13,575 nt of DNA from DATBMY01 sp036554605 (GCA_036554605.1 DATBMY010000135.1:1-13575), one strand, 5' to 3'. Positions 1 through 7,053 are shown, counted from the first letter of the stretch. Made by a program: numbers and translations. Notes: generated by a model not told the origin, from the sequence alone.

Positions 1-22
1 TTATGAGCTAGGTATCCAGGCG

Positions 23-66
23 ACTTTTTGGTTAGACTAGGCTTCCAACCAAAAAGTAACCAAAAA
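23..66. repeat. 11-bp inverted repeat plus a direct repeat of its arm
   Basis: The arms ACTTTTTGGTT (23-33) and AACCAAAAAGT (47-57) are exact reverse complements around a 13-nt loop. The AACCAAAAA part is repeated directly at 58-66. No gene can be placed around it because the window starts at base 1. It could be the 3' hairpin of a gene lying to the left, or a dispersed intergenic repeat. There is no GC-rich stem, so a classical terminator is doubtful. Confidence 0.5.
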
Positions 67-102
67 CAGGTCCAAGTTGCGATAAAATAAATAAATTTTG
101 GG

Positions 103-126
103 CAAAGCCCCAGTCTGCGAGACTCG
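103..126. other. Two small adjacent hairpins
   Basis: GGGC-AAA-GCCC is followed directly by AGTCT-GCG-AGACT. Read on the minus strand, the first hairpin is followed by a run rich in A and T (AAAATTTATTTATTTT). It could therefore be a weak terminator for leftward transcription, but no leftward gene is seen that it would serve. Confidence 0.25.
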
Positions 127-131
127 ATAAA

Positions 132-178
132 CCACAACATATTGTACTTTTCGATTGACATAAGCCTATCTATGGGGT
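132..178 (+). promoter_or_regulatory. Tandem NrdR-box-like operator sites upstream of nrdJ
   Basis: Two 16-bp sites resemble the NrdR consensus ACACWATATATWGTGT. The first is CCACAACATATTGTAC at 132-147, with 12 of 16 matches counted by eye. The second is at 163-178, with 11 of 16 matches. Their starts are exactly 31 bp apart, about three helical turns, which is the spacing known for NrdR box pairs. They flank the -35 element, and the second covers the promoter spacer, as expected for repression of a ribonucleotide reductase gene by the ATP-cone repressor NrdR. No nrdR gene is in this window. The second site alone would be weak; the pairing, spacing and target gene carry the claim. Confidence 0.45.
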
Positions 179-183
179 AAACT
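155..183 (+). promoter_or_regulatory. Candidate sigma70 promoter for nrdJ
   Basis: A perfect -35 box TTGACA (155-160) is separated by 17 bp from TAAACT (178-183, 4 of 6 matches). The start would be near 190, giving an mRNA leader of about 350 nt before the nrdJ start codon. Confidence 0.45.
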
Positions 184-231
184 CCAAAACCGCTGTGGGG
201 GAAGCGGGAGCAAGCAAAAAGTTCCGAGCCG

Positions 232-260
232 TTGTGGTCAAAGGGCCTGATAGCTATTAT
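232..260 (+). promoter_or_regulatory. Second possible promoter upstream of nrdJ
   Basis: TTGTGG (232-237), a 17-bp spacer and TATTAT (255-260, 5 of 6 matches). The -35 is weak. The -10 overlaps one arm of an inverted repeat (248-255). Confidence 0.25.
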
Positions 261-502
261 AGAGCTTGAGTCTGGGCCGGTTTTGACCTGGGTTAGCTGG
301 CGAATATTCGCCGCCGCAGCAGCTATCAAACGGGCGCTTTGTATACTTCACTCCTTGTCACAGCCCGGTCGGCCACGCGGCAGGAAGTTTGAGGCCGAGC
401 TGTAAAGCACAATAGACAGCAGGCAAAACATAGTCCCCGACTTACCCGGCAGGCGCAGGGAACGGATCGGTCTCTCCAGTTGGCAGGAACTGCGCCGCGA
501 AG
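248..502 (+). other. Structured 5' leader region of nrdJ (non-coding)
   Basis: No credible gene is present between the promoter and 540. Several inverted repeats are visible: TGATAGCT (248-255) with AGCTATCA (321-328); the 14-bp perfect palindrome GGCGAATATTCGCC (299-312); CAGC..TCGGCC (361-374) with GGCCGAGCTG (393-402); and GGCGCAG (452-458) with CTGCGCC (490-496), which ends about 30 nt before the Shine-Dalgarno. I looked for the conserved boxes of a cobalamin riboswitch, which would fit a B12-dependent enzyme, and did not find them. A near-palindrome TACAA-N7-TTGTA (509-525) abuts the Shine-Dalgarno. Confidence 0.35.
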
Positions 503-539
503 ATTTAATACAATTAAGTTTTGTAAGGAGAAGCGAGGC

Positions 540-3242
540 ATGTCTACCCGTCCTATCGGCGATTCACAAGAGTCCACCACACACTCCTCACAACAAGAAG
601 AATCCTTATCCAATATCGTCCCTCACGCCGATGTGCGCAAAGGCGGGGCCGTCGAGAATAATGACCTCAGCGAGCTCGGTCACAAGATCTTCCTCGACCG
701 CTACGCGATGAAGGACATTCGCAAGCGCACTCTTTCCGTAGGCGATATGGTGATTGTTTGTGTGGACACAAAAACCGGTCAGCGAGAGATCGGCAGCGTA
801 GTTGCCCTCGAGCAGGGAGCCGCGGGCGGCGCGGGGCGCGTTACCGTCGAGTTGCGCGACGGCGCGAAGATAGAGTGCCTTTCAGAGCATGTATCCAAGC
901 CGATTGAGACGGAGCCCGAGCAGATGATGGAACGCGTGGCGCGCGGGATCGCCGCCGTCGAAGGCGAGCAAGCCGATGACTGGTATCAAAAGTTTAGATG
1001 GCTGCTTAATGGCTGGAAGTTTGTACCCGCCGGTCGCATACTGACTGCCGCTGGCACCGACCAGCAATTGACATTTTATAACTGCTACGTAATACCTAGC
1101 CCTAAAGACTCGCGGCGCGGCATAGTAGAAACCCTCAGCCAGATGATGGAGATCATGTCGCGCGGAGGCGGAGTAGGCATAAATGTCAGCTCGCTCAGGC
1201 CCCGTCACTCTTACGTCAAGGGAGTCAACGGCCGCTCCTCGGGGTCCGTCTCCTGGGGCGCTCTATACTCTTTTGTTACCGGCCTTATAGAACAGGGCGG
1301 CTCGCGCCGCGGTGCGCTTATGCTCATACTCAACTGCTGGCACCCCGATGTAATAGAGTTCATAGGCTCGAAGCGCGAGATGGGCAAGATCACTAACGCC
1401 AACATCTCGGTCGGCATCACTGATAAGTTCATGGAGGCAGTTCACTCTGATGGCGATTGGGACCTTGTATTTGCCGACACGTCCGACCCGGACTACGAGA
1501 CGATGTGGGACGGCAACCTCGACAAGTGGCTCGCGGCCGGCAAACAGGTCGTCACTCACAAGACAGTGAAGGCGCGCGACGTGTGGAACTCTATAATCGA
1601 ATCGGCCTGGGCCTCGGCCGAGCCGGGCGTATTCTTTATAGAACGCTCTAACAAGATGTCCAACTCCTGGTACTATGACGCGGGTTATCTCGGTTGTACC
1701 AATCCGTGCGGCGAGCAGCCGCTTCCCGGCTTCGGCGTCTGCAACCTCGGCGCGATAAACCTTTCGACATTCGTCCGCGATGGCGACGTTGCCTGGGACG
1801 ATCTGGGCAAGGCCGTGCGCTACGCGGTGCGCTTCCTCGATAACGTCATTGACGCGACGCCGTACTTTTTTGACGAGAACTATGACCAGCAGAAGGCCGA
1901 GCGCCGGGTCGGGCTCAACACCATGGGACTCGCCGAGATGCTCATACGCCTCGGCATACGTTACGGGTCGGACGAGTCGGTGAAGTTCATAGACCGCCTC
2001 TACCGTTTCATCGCAAGCGAGTCATATCAGGCCTCGGCCGACATCGCCTCCGAGAAGGGCGCCTTTCCCATGTTCGATGCGGAGAAGTTTCTTCAGTCGG
2101 GCTACATGACGAATATGCCGGAAGATGTGCGCAAGGCCGTGAGCGAGAAGGGCGTGCGCAACGTCACGCTGCTCACTCAGGCTCCTAACGGGACAATAGG
2201 AACCATGGTTGGAACGTCAACGGGAATCGAGCCGTTCTACTTCTGGAGCTATCTGCGCAAGTCGAGGCTTGGCCAGCACGAGGAGCGCGTGAAGGTCCTC
2301 GAAGAGTGGCAGCAGGCGAACCCCAGCATGCCGCTCCCGAATTATTTCGTCACCGCCATGGACCTCGCGCCCGAAGAACACGTCAAAGTGCAGGCGGCAA
2401 TACAGCGATGGGTTGACTCTTCGATCTCGAAGACATGCAATCTGCCGTCATCTTATACGGTCGATCAGACGCGCCAAGTTTACGAGCTGCTATACAGGCT
2501 CGGCTGTAAAGGCGGCACAATTTATCGTGACGGCTCGCGCGACGTGCAGGTTCTGAACCTCAAGGAAGAGGACAAGAAGATCAGCGCCACCGCGGCGACC
2601 GAACCCCAGCCGCACCCGCAGGCGCCCGCCTCCGCAATAGCCGAGGAGACGGCGGCTTCCTCTTCCGCCCTCGTAAAGAGCAACGGCGGCACACAGCCGA
2701 AGGTCCGGCCCCGCCCCTATAAGCGGCGCGGCTACACCGTGAGCAAGACGACGCCCTCGGGGACCGCTCATATAACAATGAACGAGGATGAGGAAGGCCA
2801 GCCCTTTGAGGTCTTCCTTGAAATAGGGAAAGCAGGTTCGGACATCAAGGCCATGGCCGAGGCGATGGGGCGGCTGATGTCGCTCACGCTCAGAATGGCC
2901 TCGCCCGTTTCTCCAGTCGAGCGCGTCCGCGAGATCGTAAAACAGATAACCGGCATAGGCGGCGCGCGCTCTTACGGCTTCGGCAAGCGGCGCGTGCTCT
3001 CTCTGCCCGACGCCGTCGGCCAGGCGCTTGCCGAAAACTATCTCAACGTGTCATACAGCGGCGAAGAGAACGACCAGGGCGCGGAGATGGCCTTCGACAC
3101 CGGCGAGCTTATATTGCCGAAGCAGGCTGAGTCCGCCATACCAGCTACATCGGCCGACCTCTGCCCTAACTGCGGCGATTCGGCTTTTGTGCGCGTAGAG
3201 GGCTGCCAGACCTGTTACGCGTGTGGCTACTCCGAATGTTAG
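540..3242 (+). CDS. nrdJ: Vitamin B12-dependent (class II) ribonucleoside-diphosphate reductase NrdJ
   Basis: Makes deoxyribonucleotides from ribonucleotides using adenosylcobalamin as radical source, so it works with or without oxygen. The 900-aa protein starts at the ATG at 540, preceded by AAGGAG (525-530) with a 9-nt gap; an in-frame GTG/TTG-type extension to 480 lacks such a site. The catalytic barrel shows NCY with the redox Cys182, NPCGE (388-392) with the thiyl-radical Cys390 and Glu392, GVCNLGAINL with the second redox Cys401, and APNGTIG (548-554). After an Ala/Pro/Ser-rich linker (about 680-735) comes a TSCPD domain (about 740-850). The protein ends in a Cys-rich tail (CPNC, CQTC, ACG, C-terminal Cys), which re-reduces the active site and resembles a zinc ribbon. 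The N-terminal beta segment (about 65-125, GDMV... to the EHVSKP stretch) is usual in NrdJ of this type. No partner subunit is needed. It ends in an intrinsic terminator and is probably monocistronic. AUA isoleucine codons are frequent for such a GC-rich gene. Confidence 0.96.
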   Translation: MSTRPIGDSQESTTHSSQQEESLSNIVPHADVRKGGAVENNDLSELGHKIFLDRYAMKDIRKRTLSVGDMVIVCVDTKTGQREIGSVVALEQGAAGGAGRVTVELRDGAKIECLSEHVSKPIETEPEQMMERVARGIAAVEGEQADDWYQKFRWLLNGWKFVPAGRILTAAGTDQQLTFYNCYVIPSPKDSRRGIVETLSQMMEIMSRGGGVGINVSSLRPRHSYVKGVNGRSSGSVSWGALYSFVTGLIEQGGSRRGALMLILNCWHPDVIEFIGSKREMGKITNANISVGITDKFMEAVHSDGDWDLVFADTSDPDYETMWDGNLDKWLAAGKQVVTHKTVKARDVWNSIIESAWASAEPGVFFIERSNKMSNSWYYDAGYLGCTNPCGEQPLPGFGVCNLGAINLSTFVRDGDVAWDDLGKAVRYAVRFLDNVIDATPYFFDENYDQQKAERRVGLNTMGLAEMLIRLGIRYGSDESVKFIDRLYRFIASESYQASADIASEKGAFPMFDAEKFLQSGYMTNMPEDVRKAVSEKGVRNVTLLTQAPNGTIGTMVGTSTGIEPFYFWSYLRKSRLGQHEERVKVLEEWQQANPSMPLPNYFVTAMDLAPEEHVKVQAAIQRWVDSSISKTCNLPSSYTVDQTRQVYELLYRLGCKGGTIYRDGSRDVQVLNLKEEDKKISATAATEPQPHPQAPASAIAEETAASSSALVKSNGGTQPKVRPRPYKRRGYTVSKTTPSGTAHITMNEDEEGQPFEVFLEIGKAGSDIKAMAEAMGRLMSLTLRMASPVSPVERVREIVKQITGIGGARSYGFGKRRVLSLPDAVGQALAENYLNVSYSGEENDQGAEMAFDTGELILPKQAESAIPATSADLCPNCGDSAFVRVEGCQTCYACGYSEC

Positions 3243-3274
3243 ATCATCCGAGGAGGGGGTAAAACGCTGTCCAT

Positions 3275-3300
3275 TTTTACGCGTTTGCTGACGCGTAAAA
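3275..3300. other. 10-bp perfect hairpin after nrdJ
   Basis: TTTTACGCGT (3275-3284) and ACGCGTAAAA (3291-3300) pair around a 6-nt loop. It lies between the nrdJ stop and the GC-rich terminator. It may help terminate leftward transcription or protect the mRNA 3' end. Confidence 0.5.
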
Positions 3301-3305
3301 GATTC

Positions 3306-3358
3306 GGCGAGCGCCCGTGCAAGCCGGCAGGCTTGCCAGGTTGCTCGCCTTTTTATTT
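3306..3358 (+). terminator. Intrinsic terminator of nrdJ
   Basis: The outer stem GGCGAGC (3306-3312) pairs with GCTCGCC (3343-3349), the inner stem GCAAGCC (3319-3325) with GGCTTGC (3330-3336), and TTTTTATTT follows directly. This is a textbook rho-independent terminator about 65 nt past the nrdJ stop codon. Confidence 0.9.
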
Positions 3359-3389
3359 CCGGGACTCGTTTCTTAGCAGGCGCGCGAGG

Positions 3390-3548
3390 CTACATCTCGG
3401 GCGTGTATCGCGGAAATGTTTTGCGAATCTTTGCCTCAATCTGGCCACGCTCGGCGTCAGTTGTAACGGCCGCAAGCCTGGCTCGCAACTTCTTACGCTT
3501 TTCCGCGCGGTGGCGACGACGCTTTATCTCTCTATGACGTTCTCTCAT
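3390..3548 (-). CDS. Small very basic protein (52 aa), hypothetical
   Basis: The protein is dominated by Arg and Lys in its first half (MRERHREIKRRRHRAEKRKK), then a helical stretch and a short tail ending in RYTPEM. It resembles the small RERHREIKRRRHR-type proteins annotated as DUF6800 in Planctomycetes and related phyla; this recall is not checked and no function is known to me. The charge would allow RNA, DNA or ribosome binding, which is inference. I chose the ATG at 3548: the next upstream in-frame start is a TTG at 3587 that would begin inside the likely Shine-Dalgarno leader. AAGGAG lies at 3563-3568, 14 nt from the ATG, longer than usual. A good promoter (3599-3627) sits just upstream, which supports a real, separately transcribed gene. 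Confidence 0.7.
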   Translation of the reverse strand: MRERHREIKRRRHRAEKRKKLRARLAAVTTDAERGQIEAKIRKTFPRYTPEM

Positions 3549-3598
3549 CCCTGTATGAAATTCTCCTTTATCCAGATTACACCCCAAGGGCAGCCGAA

Positions 3599-3627
3599 AT
3601 TCTAGCCATACCGATAGCTGCGGTCAA
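3599..3627 (-). promoter_or_regulatory. Promoter of the 52-aa basic protein
   Basis: Read on the minus strand, TTGACC (3627-3622), a 17-bp spacer and TAGAAT (3604-3599) give 10 of 12 consensus matches. Predicted start is near 3592, about 44 nt before the ATG. A small hairpin GGCAG-N5-CTGCC (3630-3644) lies just upstream, after the end of the preceding gene. Confidence 0.6.
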
Positions 3628-3654
3628 TCGGCAGTATCTCTGCCAGATGCCTGC

Positions 3655-6048
3655 TTACTTGACGTTGAACAACTGCACATCCTCAAGCACCCAGTTCTGG
3701 CTCGCGCGGTAAAGGACGAATACGGCTGTCCCGGCCTGATCCCGGTTCTCAGCCCTGACCTTCAAAGCTACGTCGACGGCCACACGGTTGGCGTCAATAT
3801 GGTCGACGCGCAGTATCTCGGTCGTCCAGCTTGTCGGCCTTGAAACCGTCAGCCCCTGCACGAACCGCTTGAGGTTGTTCCTGATCACAAGCGGCGAGAA
3901 TTTATCGGAAGAAGGATCTTTTACCGCCGCGTCGAACTGAGTTATGAAAGCGCGTATCGATTCATCGATCGCGCCGGTCGCCGGGGCACGCTCAGCCTTT
4001 ACAAGAAGTTCCTGCGCGGCATATTGCGCGGGCGCTTCGTCGGCGTCGGCCAGCGCGCGCCGAAGGTGCTCGGCGGCTTCGGCCGTCTGGTTGCGCGCCA
4101 GGGCTACCTGCCCGAGCGTGATATGCGCCCAGGCGAGGGCCGGCCCGGCGGGCGGCTCGACCTTTATCGCCGCGTTTGCTTCGGCGGCTGCTTCGTCCAG
4201 TTTCTTTTGCGCCGCGAGCGTGCGTGCGAGCCACGCCCGCAGCAAAGCCGTCTCCGGCGAAGAGCGAAGCGCTTGCCTCAACTTCGTTTCCGCCTCCGCG
4301 TATTCGGCGCGATTGAATGCGCTGATGCTTTCGTTGAAAAGCGTCTGCGCTCCGGTTCGCGTCACCTTCATATCGCCCTCGCGCGCGTCGTTATCGTAGT
4401 TGGTTTGCAAGATGAGCTTTTCGGGATCGACTTCGATTGAAGTGATCTTTTCGGCCGTCGGCAATTCCGCCGAGGTTATGCTTTCGGATGGCACAACCGC
4501 CCTCGCCGTCACTTGCTTGCCAGACGCGGTCGTGGCAAGTATCGTCATCGTCACTTCACCCGTGCCCAGATTGCGCAAGTTTACCGCCTGCGTGTTGGGC
4601 TTATCCGAAGCGAGCGGCGCGCCGACTATCACATCGGGCTCGATTATGGAATCGATCCACTGCTGGAAAAGCTTATCAACCTCCGGCCCGGTAGCCCCGA
4701 CGAGCGCCGCGCGGAAATCATCTATAGTTACGCTCTTTGTCTGCGCCCCGGCAAGAATAGACTTGACCGCCGACAGCAGCTTATCGCGCCCGCCAGTTTC
4801 GGCCAGTAGTCTCAGCACAAGCGGCCCCTTGCTGAAGACGGCCGTGGTGTAGTTGGGAAAGAGCATAACCTGCAGCCCGAGTTCGGCATCGCGCCCCGAT
4901 TGGGCGACCGGGGCGTAGCTCCAGCGCATTCGCCTGAAAACCTCCCCGGCGGCCGCGCGGCCAAAGCGGTCTTCGACGTAAAGCGCGGCAAGGTAGCGCG
5001 GCAACGAGTCGCGAAGCAACGCCGCGCTGCGCGCTTTCTGCGCGATGCGATCAGCCTGCCCGGCGCGGGCTTCCTGTCCTCGCAACCTCACCCGGCCGTC
5101 AATCCATATGCGCGCAATGGCGTCGGCAAGAATCTCTACCGTTGTCGCGCTGACCGTTTCGCGGCGCAGCGCCTGCTCGTTGAGTATAAGCGCGCCCGGC
5201 ACACTGATATTGCCCGCGCGCACCGATGAAATAATACGAAAGGTTGCGCCCGCGGGCGGCGGTCCCAAAGTGCGGGTCAGAAAATCGACCACCTTACCCG
5301 CTTCTTCCGAAAGCCTCGCGATGCTGCCGGGTGGAGGCTGGGGCCTGGATGTCGTGGCCGACGTTATTCCGGGCTGCGCATAAACTTCGATCTTTATCCC
5401 GCCGCGCTCCGTGGCAACGGGCTGATCGAATCTCCCCGCGACGATCAAGGGTAACGAATTGAGCGATTGCTCGAAGACGAATCCCTGACTTGAATCTCCC
5501 TTGAGCGTGCCCGCCGACGCTACGCGAAAGTTGCCCGCCGCAGCAGCGGCCGTGGCCGTGAGCGTGAACGGCGCCGTCGTCGCCCCGTATAGCGTGAACA
5601 TGGTCGAAGGCATGGGGAACCAGACCGACTCGGGCGCAAGAAAGGTCTCACCCTGATAAACGTGCGCGAGCGGCGTCGAGTCCGGCGATTCGATTCGATA
5701 ACTGATCTCGACGGTCGCCGACGCGCCTCCGCCGATCGATGCCGCCGGCGTCACCGATACCTGGTTGAGCGTGCTTACGCGGCGGTCTTCGCTCACGTCG
5801 AACTGAGCGGGCGCATTGTTGACCGTCACGCCGGAGATCTTCGCCAGCCGCGTCAGCCTGAAATAGAGCCTCGACTTCGGCGCCTGGCTCAGGTTCGATA
5901 TCGTCACCGCGGCGCGCACATCGACCGAGCTTGCCCCGGCGTCTATGCGCGCGTTTATGTTGTAGCGATCGACCTCGACCTCCTGCGCCATGGCGCCCGA
6001 GGTGAAGAAGAGGGCGATGAAAAGAGCGGTTATTAACTTCTTAAACAT
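3655..6048 (-). CDS. Exported M1-peptidase-like pseudoenzyme with TPR and NTF2-like C-terminal regions
   Basis: 797 aa. The signal peptide is residues 1-21 (MFKKLITALFIALFF.., cleavage after AMA), so the protein is periplasmic or exported. Residues about 25-210 look like the beta-rich N-terminal domain of M1 aminopeptidases, and about 215-470 like its catalytic domain. The key residues are gone. The HExxHxW segment reads DAIARIW (309-315). The ligand helix W-L-N-E-G-F reads LLRDSL (344-349, Glu to Asp347). The catalytic Tyr before KG is Phe405 (AVFSKGPLVL). The substrate-anchoring GAMEN region reads PGALILNE (284-291). A beta segment follows (about 480-550), then TPR-like helical pairs (about 566-688) and an NTF2/SnoaL-like end (about 694-797). 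It is most likely a binding or scaffold protein, not a peptidase. It starts 54 nt after kdsA with no clear Shine-Dalgarno and is probably co-transcribed with it. Confidence 0.75.
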   Translation of the reverse strand: MFKKLITALFIALFFTSGAMAQEVEVDRYNINARIDAGASSVDVRAAVTISNLSQAPKSRLYFRLTRLAKISGVTVNNAPAQFDVSEDRRVSTLNQVSVTPAASIGGGASATVEISYRIESPDSTPLAHVYQGETFLAPESVWFPMPSTMFTLYGATTAPFTLTATAAAAAGNFRVASAGTLKGDSSQGFVFEQSLNSLPLIVAGRFDQPVATERGGIKIEVYAQPGITSATTSRPQPPPGSIARLSEEAGKVVDFLTRTLGPPPAGATFRIISSVRAGNISVPGALILNEQALRRETVSATTVEILADAIARIWIDGRVRLRGQEARAGQADRIAQKARSAALLRDSLPRYLAALYVEDRFGRAAAGEVFRRMRWSYAPVAQSGRDAELGLQVMLFPNYTTAVFSKGPLVLRLLAETGGRDKLLSAVKSILAGAQTKSVTIDDFRAALVGATGPEVDKLFQQWIDSIIEPDVIVGAPLASDKPNTQAVNLRNLGTGEVTMTILATTASGKQVTARAVVPSESITSAELPTAEKITSIEVDPEKLILQTNYDNDAREGDMKVTRTGAQTLFNESISAFNRAEYAEAETKLRQALRSSPETALLRAWLARTLAAQKKLDEAAAEANAAIKVEPPAGPALAWAHITLGQVALARNQTAEAAEHLRRALADADEAPAQYAAQELLVKAERAPATGAIDESIRAFITQFDAAVKDPSSDKFSPLVIRNNLKRFVQGLTVSRPTSWTTEILRVDHIDANRVAVDVALKVRAENRDQAGTAVFVLYRASQNWVLEDVQLFNVK

Positions 6049-6102
6049 CAGGACAAGAACCTTTTGTTTCTATTTTGATGCCAGAGTCAGGCCGGGCAAT
6101 GC

Positions 6103-6936
6103 CTAAAGATATTCTCTTACCAGTTCGTGTATTGCCTTTATCTTTTCAAGAAGCGGCGCGAGCCTTTCGAGAGGAAGGCTGTTTGGCCCATCCGACATGG
6201 CCGCGGCCGGGTCGTCGTGTATCTCCATAAATATGCCGTCGACACCGCAGGCCACGCCCGCCCGCGCCATATATTCGATAAACTCGGAGTCGCCCGCGCT
6301 TGCCCCGCCGAGCCCCCCCGGCCGCTGTAGGCTGTGGGTAATATCGTAGACGACCGGGTAGCCGAACCCGCGCATTATGGGCAAGGCGCGAAAATCGACT
6401 ACAAGATTGTTGTAGCCGAAGCTCGTCCCGCGCTCGGTTATCATCACACGCTCGTTTCCCTGCGACAGCGCCTTCTCTACGGCGTGTTTCATGTCGTGCG
6501 GAGCGAGAAACTGTCCCTTCTTTATGTTGACCGCGCGATTGGACCGTGCGACCTCCGCTATCAGGTCCGTCTGCCTCGACAGGAAAGCCGGTATCTGAAG
6601 CACGTCCGCGACCTCGGCGGCGGCTCGCACCTGCCATGCCTCGTGAACGTCGGTGAGAACCGGCGTGCCAACGTCGCTTCGTACGCGGCCCAGCACTCTC
6701 AGACCCTCTTCTATGCCCAGCCCGCGATGAGCGCTGATCGAAGTGCGATTCGCTTTGTCGAACGAGGATTTGAATATATACCCGACGCCTGTGCGGTCGG
6801 CCACACTTCTAATGGATTCCGCCATCTTTAACGCGTGCGATTCGCTTTCGATCAGGCACGGGCCGCCTATAAGGAAAAGGTTGCCACTGCCAACCTCGAC
6901 GCTTCCAACTTTAAAGGGCTTAATTAAGGCCGACAT
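6103..6936 (-). CDS. kdsA: 3-deoxy-D-manno-octulosonate 8-phosphate synthase (KDO-8-P synthase), metal-dependent class
   Basis: Condenses phosphoenolpyruvate with arabinose 5-phosphate to give KDO 8-phosphate, the precursor of the LPS inner-core sugar; cytoplasmic. The 277-aa length is typical and the whole TIM barrel aligns by eye with E. coli KdsA: IGGPCLIES near the start, FKSSFDKANRTS (about 55-66), TDVHE (95-99), IPAFLSRQTDL (115-125), and FGYNNLVVD (173-181). The four metal ligands of the class II enzymes are present: Cys27, His201, Glu238 and Asp249. E. coli KdsA has Asn at the Cys27 place and needs no metal, so this enzyme should be metal-dependent. The ATG lacks a Shine-Dalgarno. A promoter ends 11 nt before it, so translation may start on a nearly leaderless mRNA. 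The neighbour downstream is the M1-like exported protein. Confidence 0.96.
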   Translation of the reverse strand: MSALIKPFKVGSVEVGSGNLFLIGGPCLIESESHALKMAESIRSVADRTGVGYIFKSSFDKANRTSISAHRGLGIEEGLRVLGRVRSDVGTPVLTDVHEAWQVRAAAEVADVLQIPAFLSRQTDLIAEVARSNRAVNIKKGQFLAPHDMKHAVEKALSQGNERVMITERGTSFGYNNLVVDFRALPIMRGFGYPVVYDITHSLQRPGGLGGASAGDSEFIEYMARAGVACGVDGIFMEIHDDPAAAMSDGPNSLPLERLAPLLEKIKAIHELVREYL

Positions 6937-6947
6937 AATAAGTGATT

Positions 6948-6976
6948 ATTCTACACGGCGCGGGCTTGAATTTAAA
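6948..6976 (-). promoter_or_regulatory. Promoter of kdsA giving a very short 5' UTR
   Basis: On the minus strand, TTTAAA (6976-6971), 17 bp, then TAGAAT (6953-6948): 4 of 6 and 5 of 6 matches. The start would be about 6941, some 5 nt before the ATG, which agrees with the absence of a Shine-Dalgarno. Confidence 0.5.
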
Positions 6977-7018
6977 AGCCACAGGCAGATGATAAGTGAA
7001 GGGAAGCGGGGCGCGCGC

Positions 7019-7053
7019 CGACTGGTCCTCGCCACTCCAGCGAGGACCAGTCG
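7019..7053 (-). terminator. 14-bp perfect hairpin after the di-heme gene (terminator-like)
   Basis: CGACTGGTCCTCGC (7019-7032) and GCGAGGACCAGTCG (7040-7053) are exact reverse complements around the 7-nt loop CACTCCA. It lies 14 nt past the stop of the di-heme gene. No T-run follows on either strand, so it may end transcription by another route or protect the mRNA 3' end. Confidence 0.55.

Noticed and set aside
190..539. Cobalamin riboswitch ahead of nrdJ
   Set aside because: Neither the B12 box (AGYCAGG..ACCTGCC-like) nor the other conserved boxes could be found by eye.
326..613. 95-codon minus-strand open frame over the nrdJ leader and start
   Set aside because: It overlaps the nrdJ N-terminus and leader stems; Cys-rich, low-complexity look and no support.
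3285..3605. 106-codon open frame on the plus strand
   Set aside because: It begins inside the nrdJ terminator and is antisense to the 52-aa gene and its promoter; no Shine-Dalgarno or family match.
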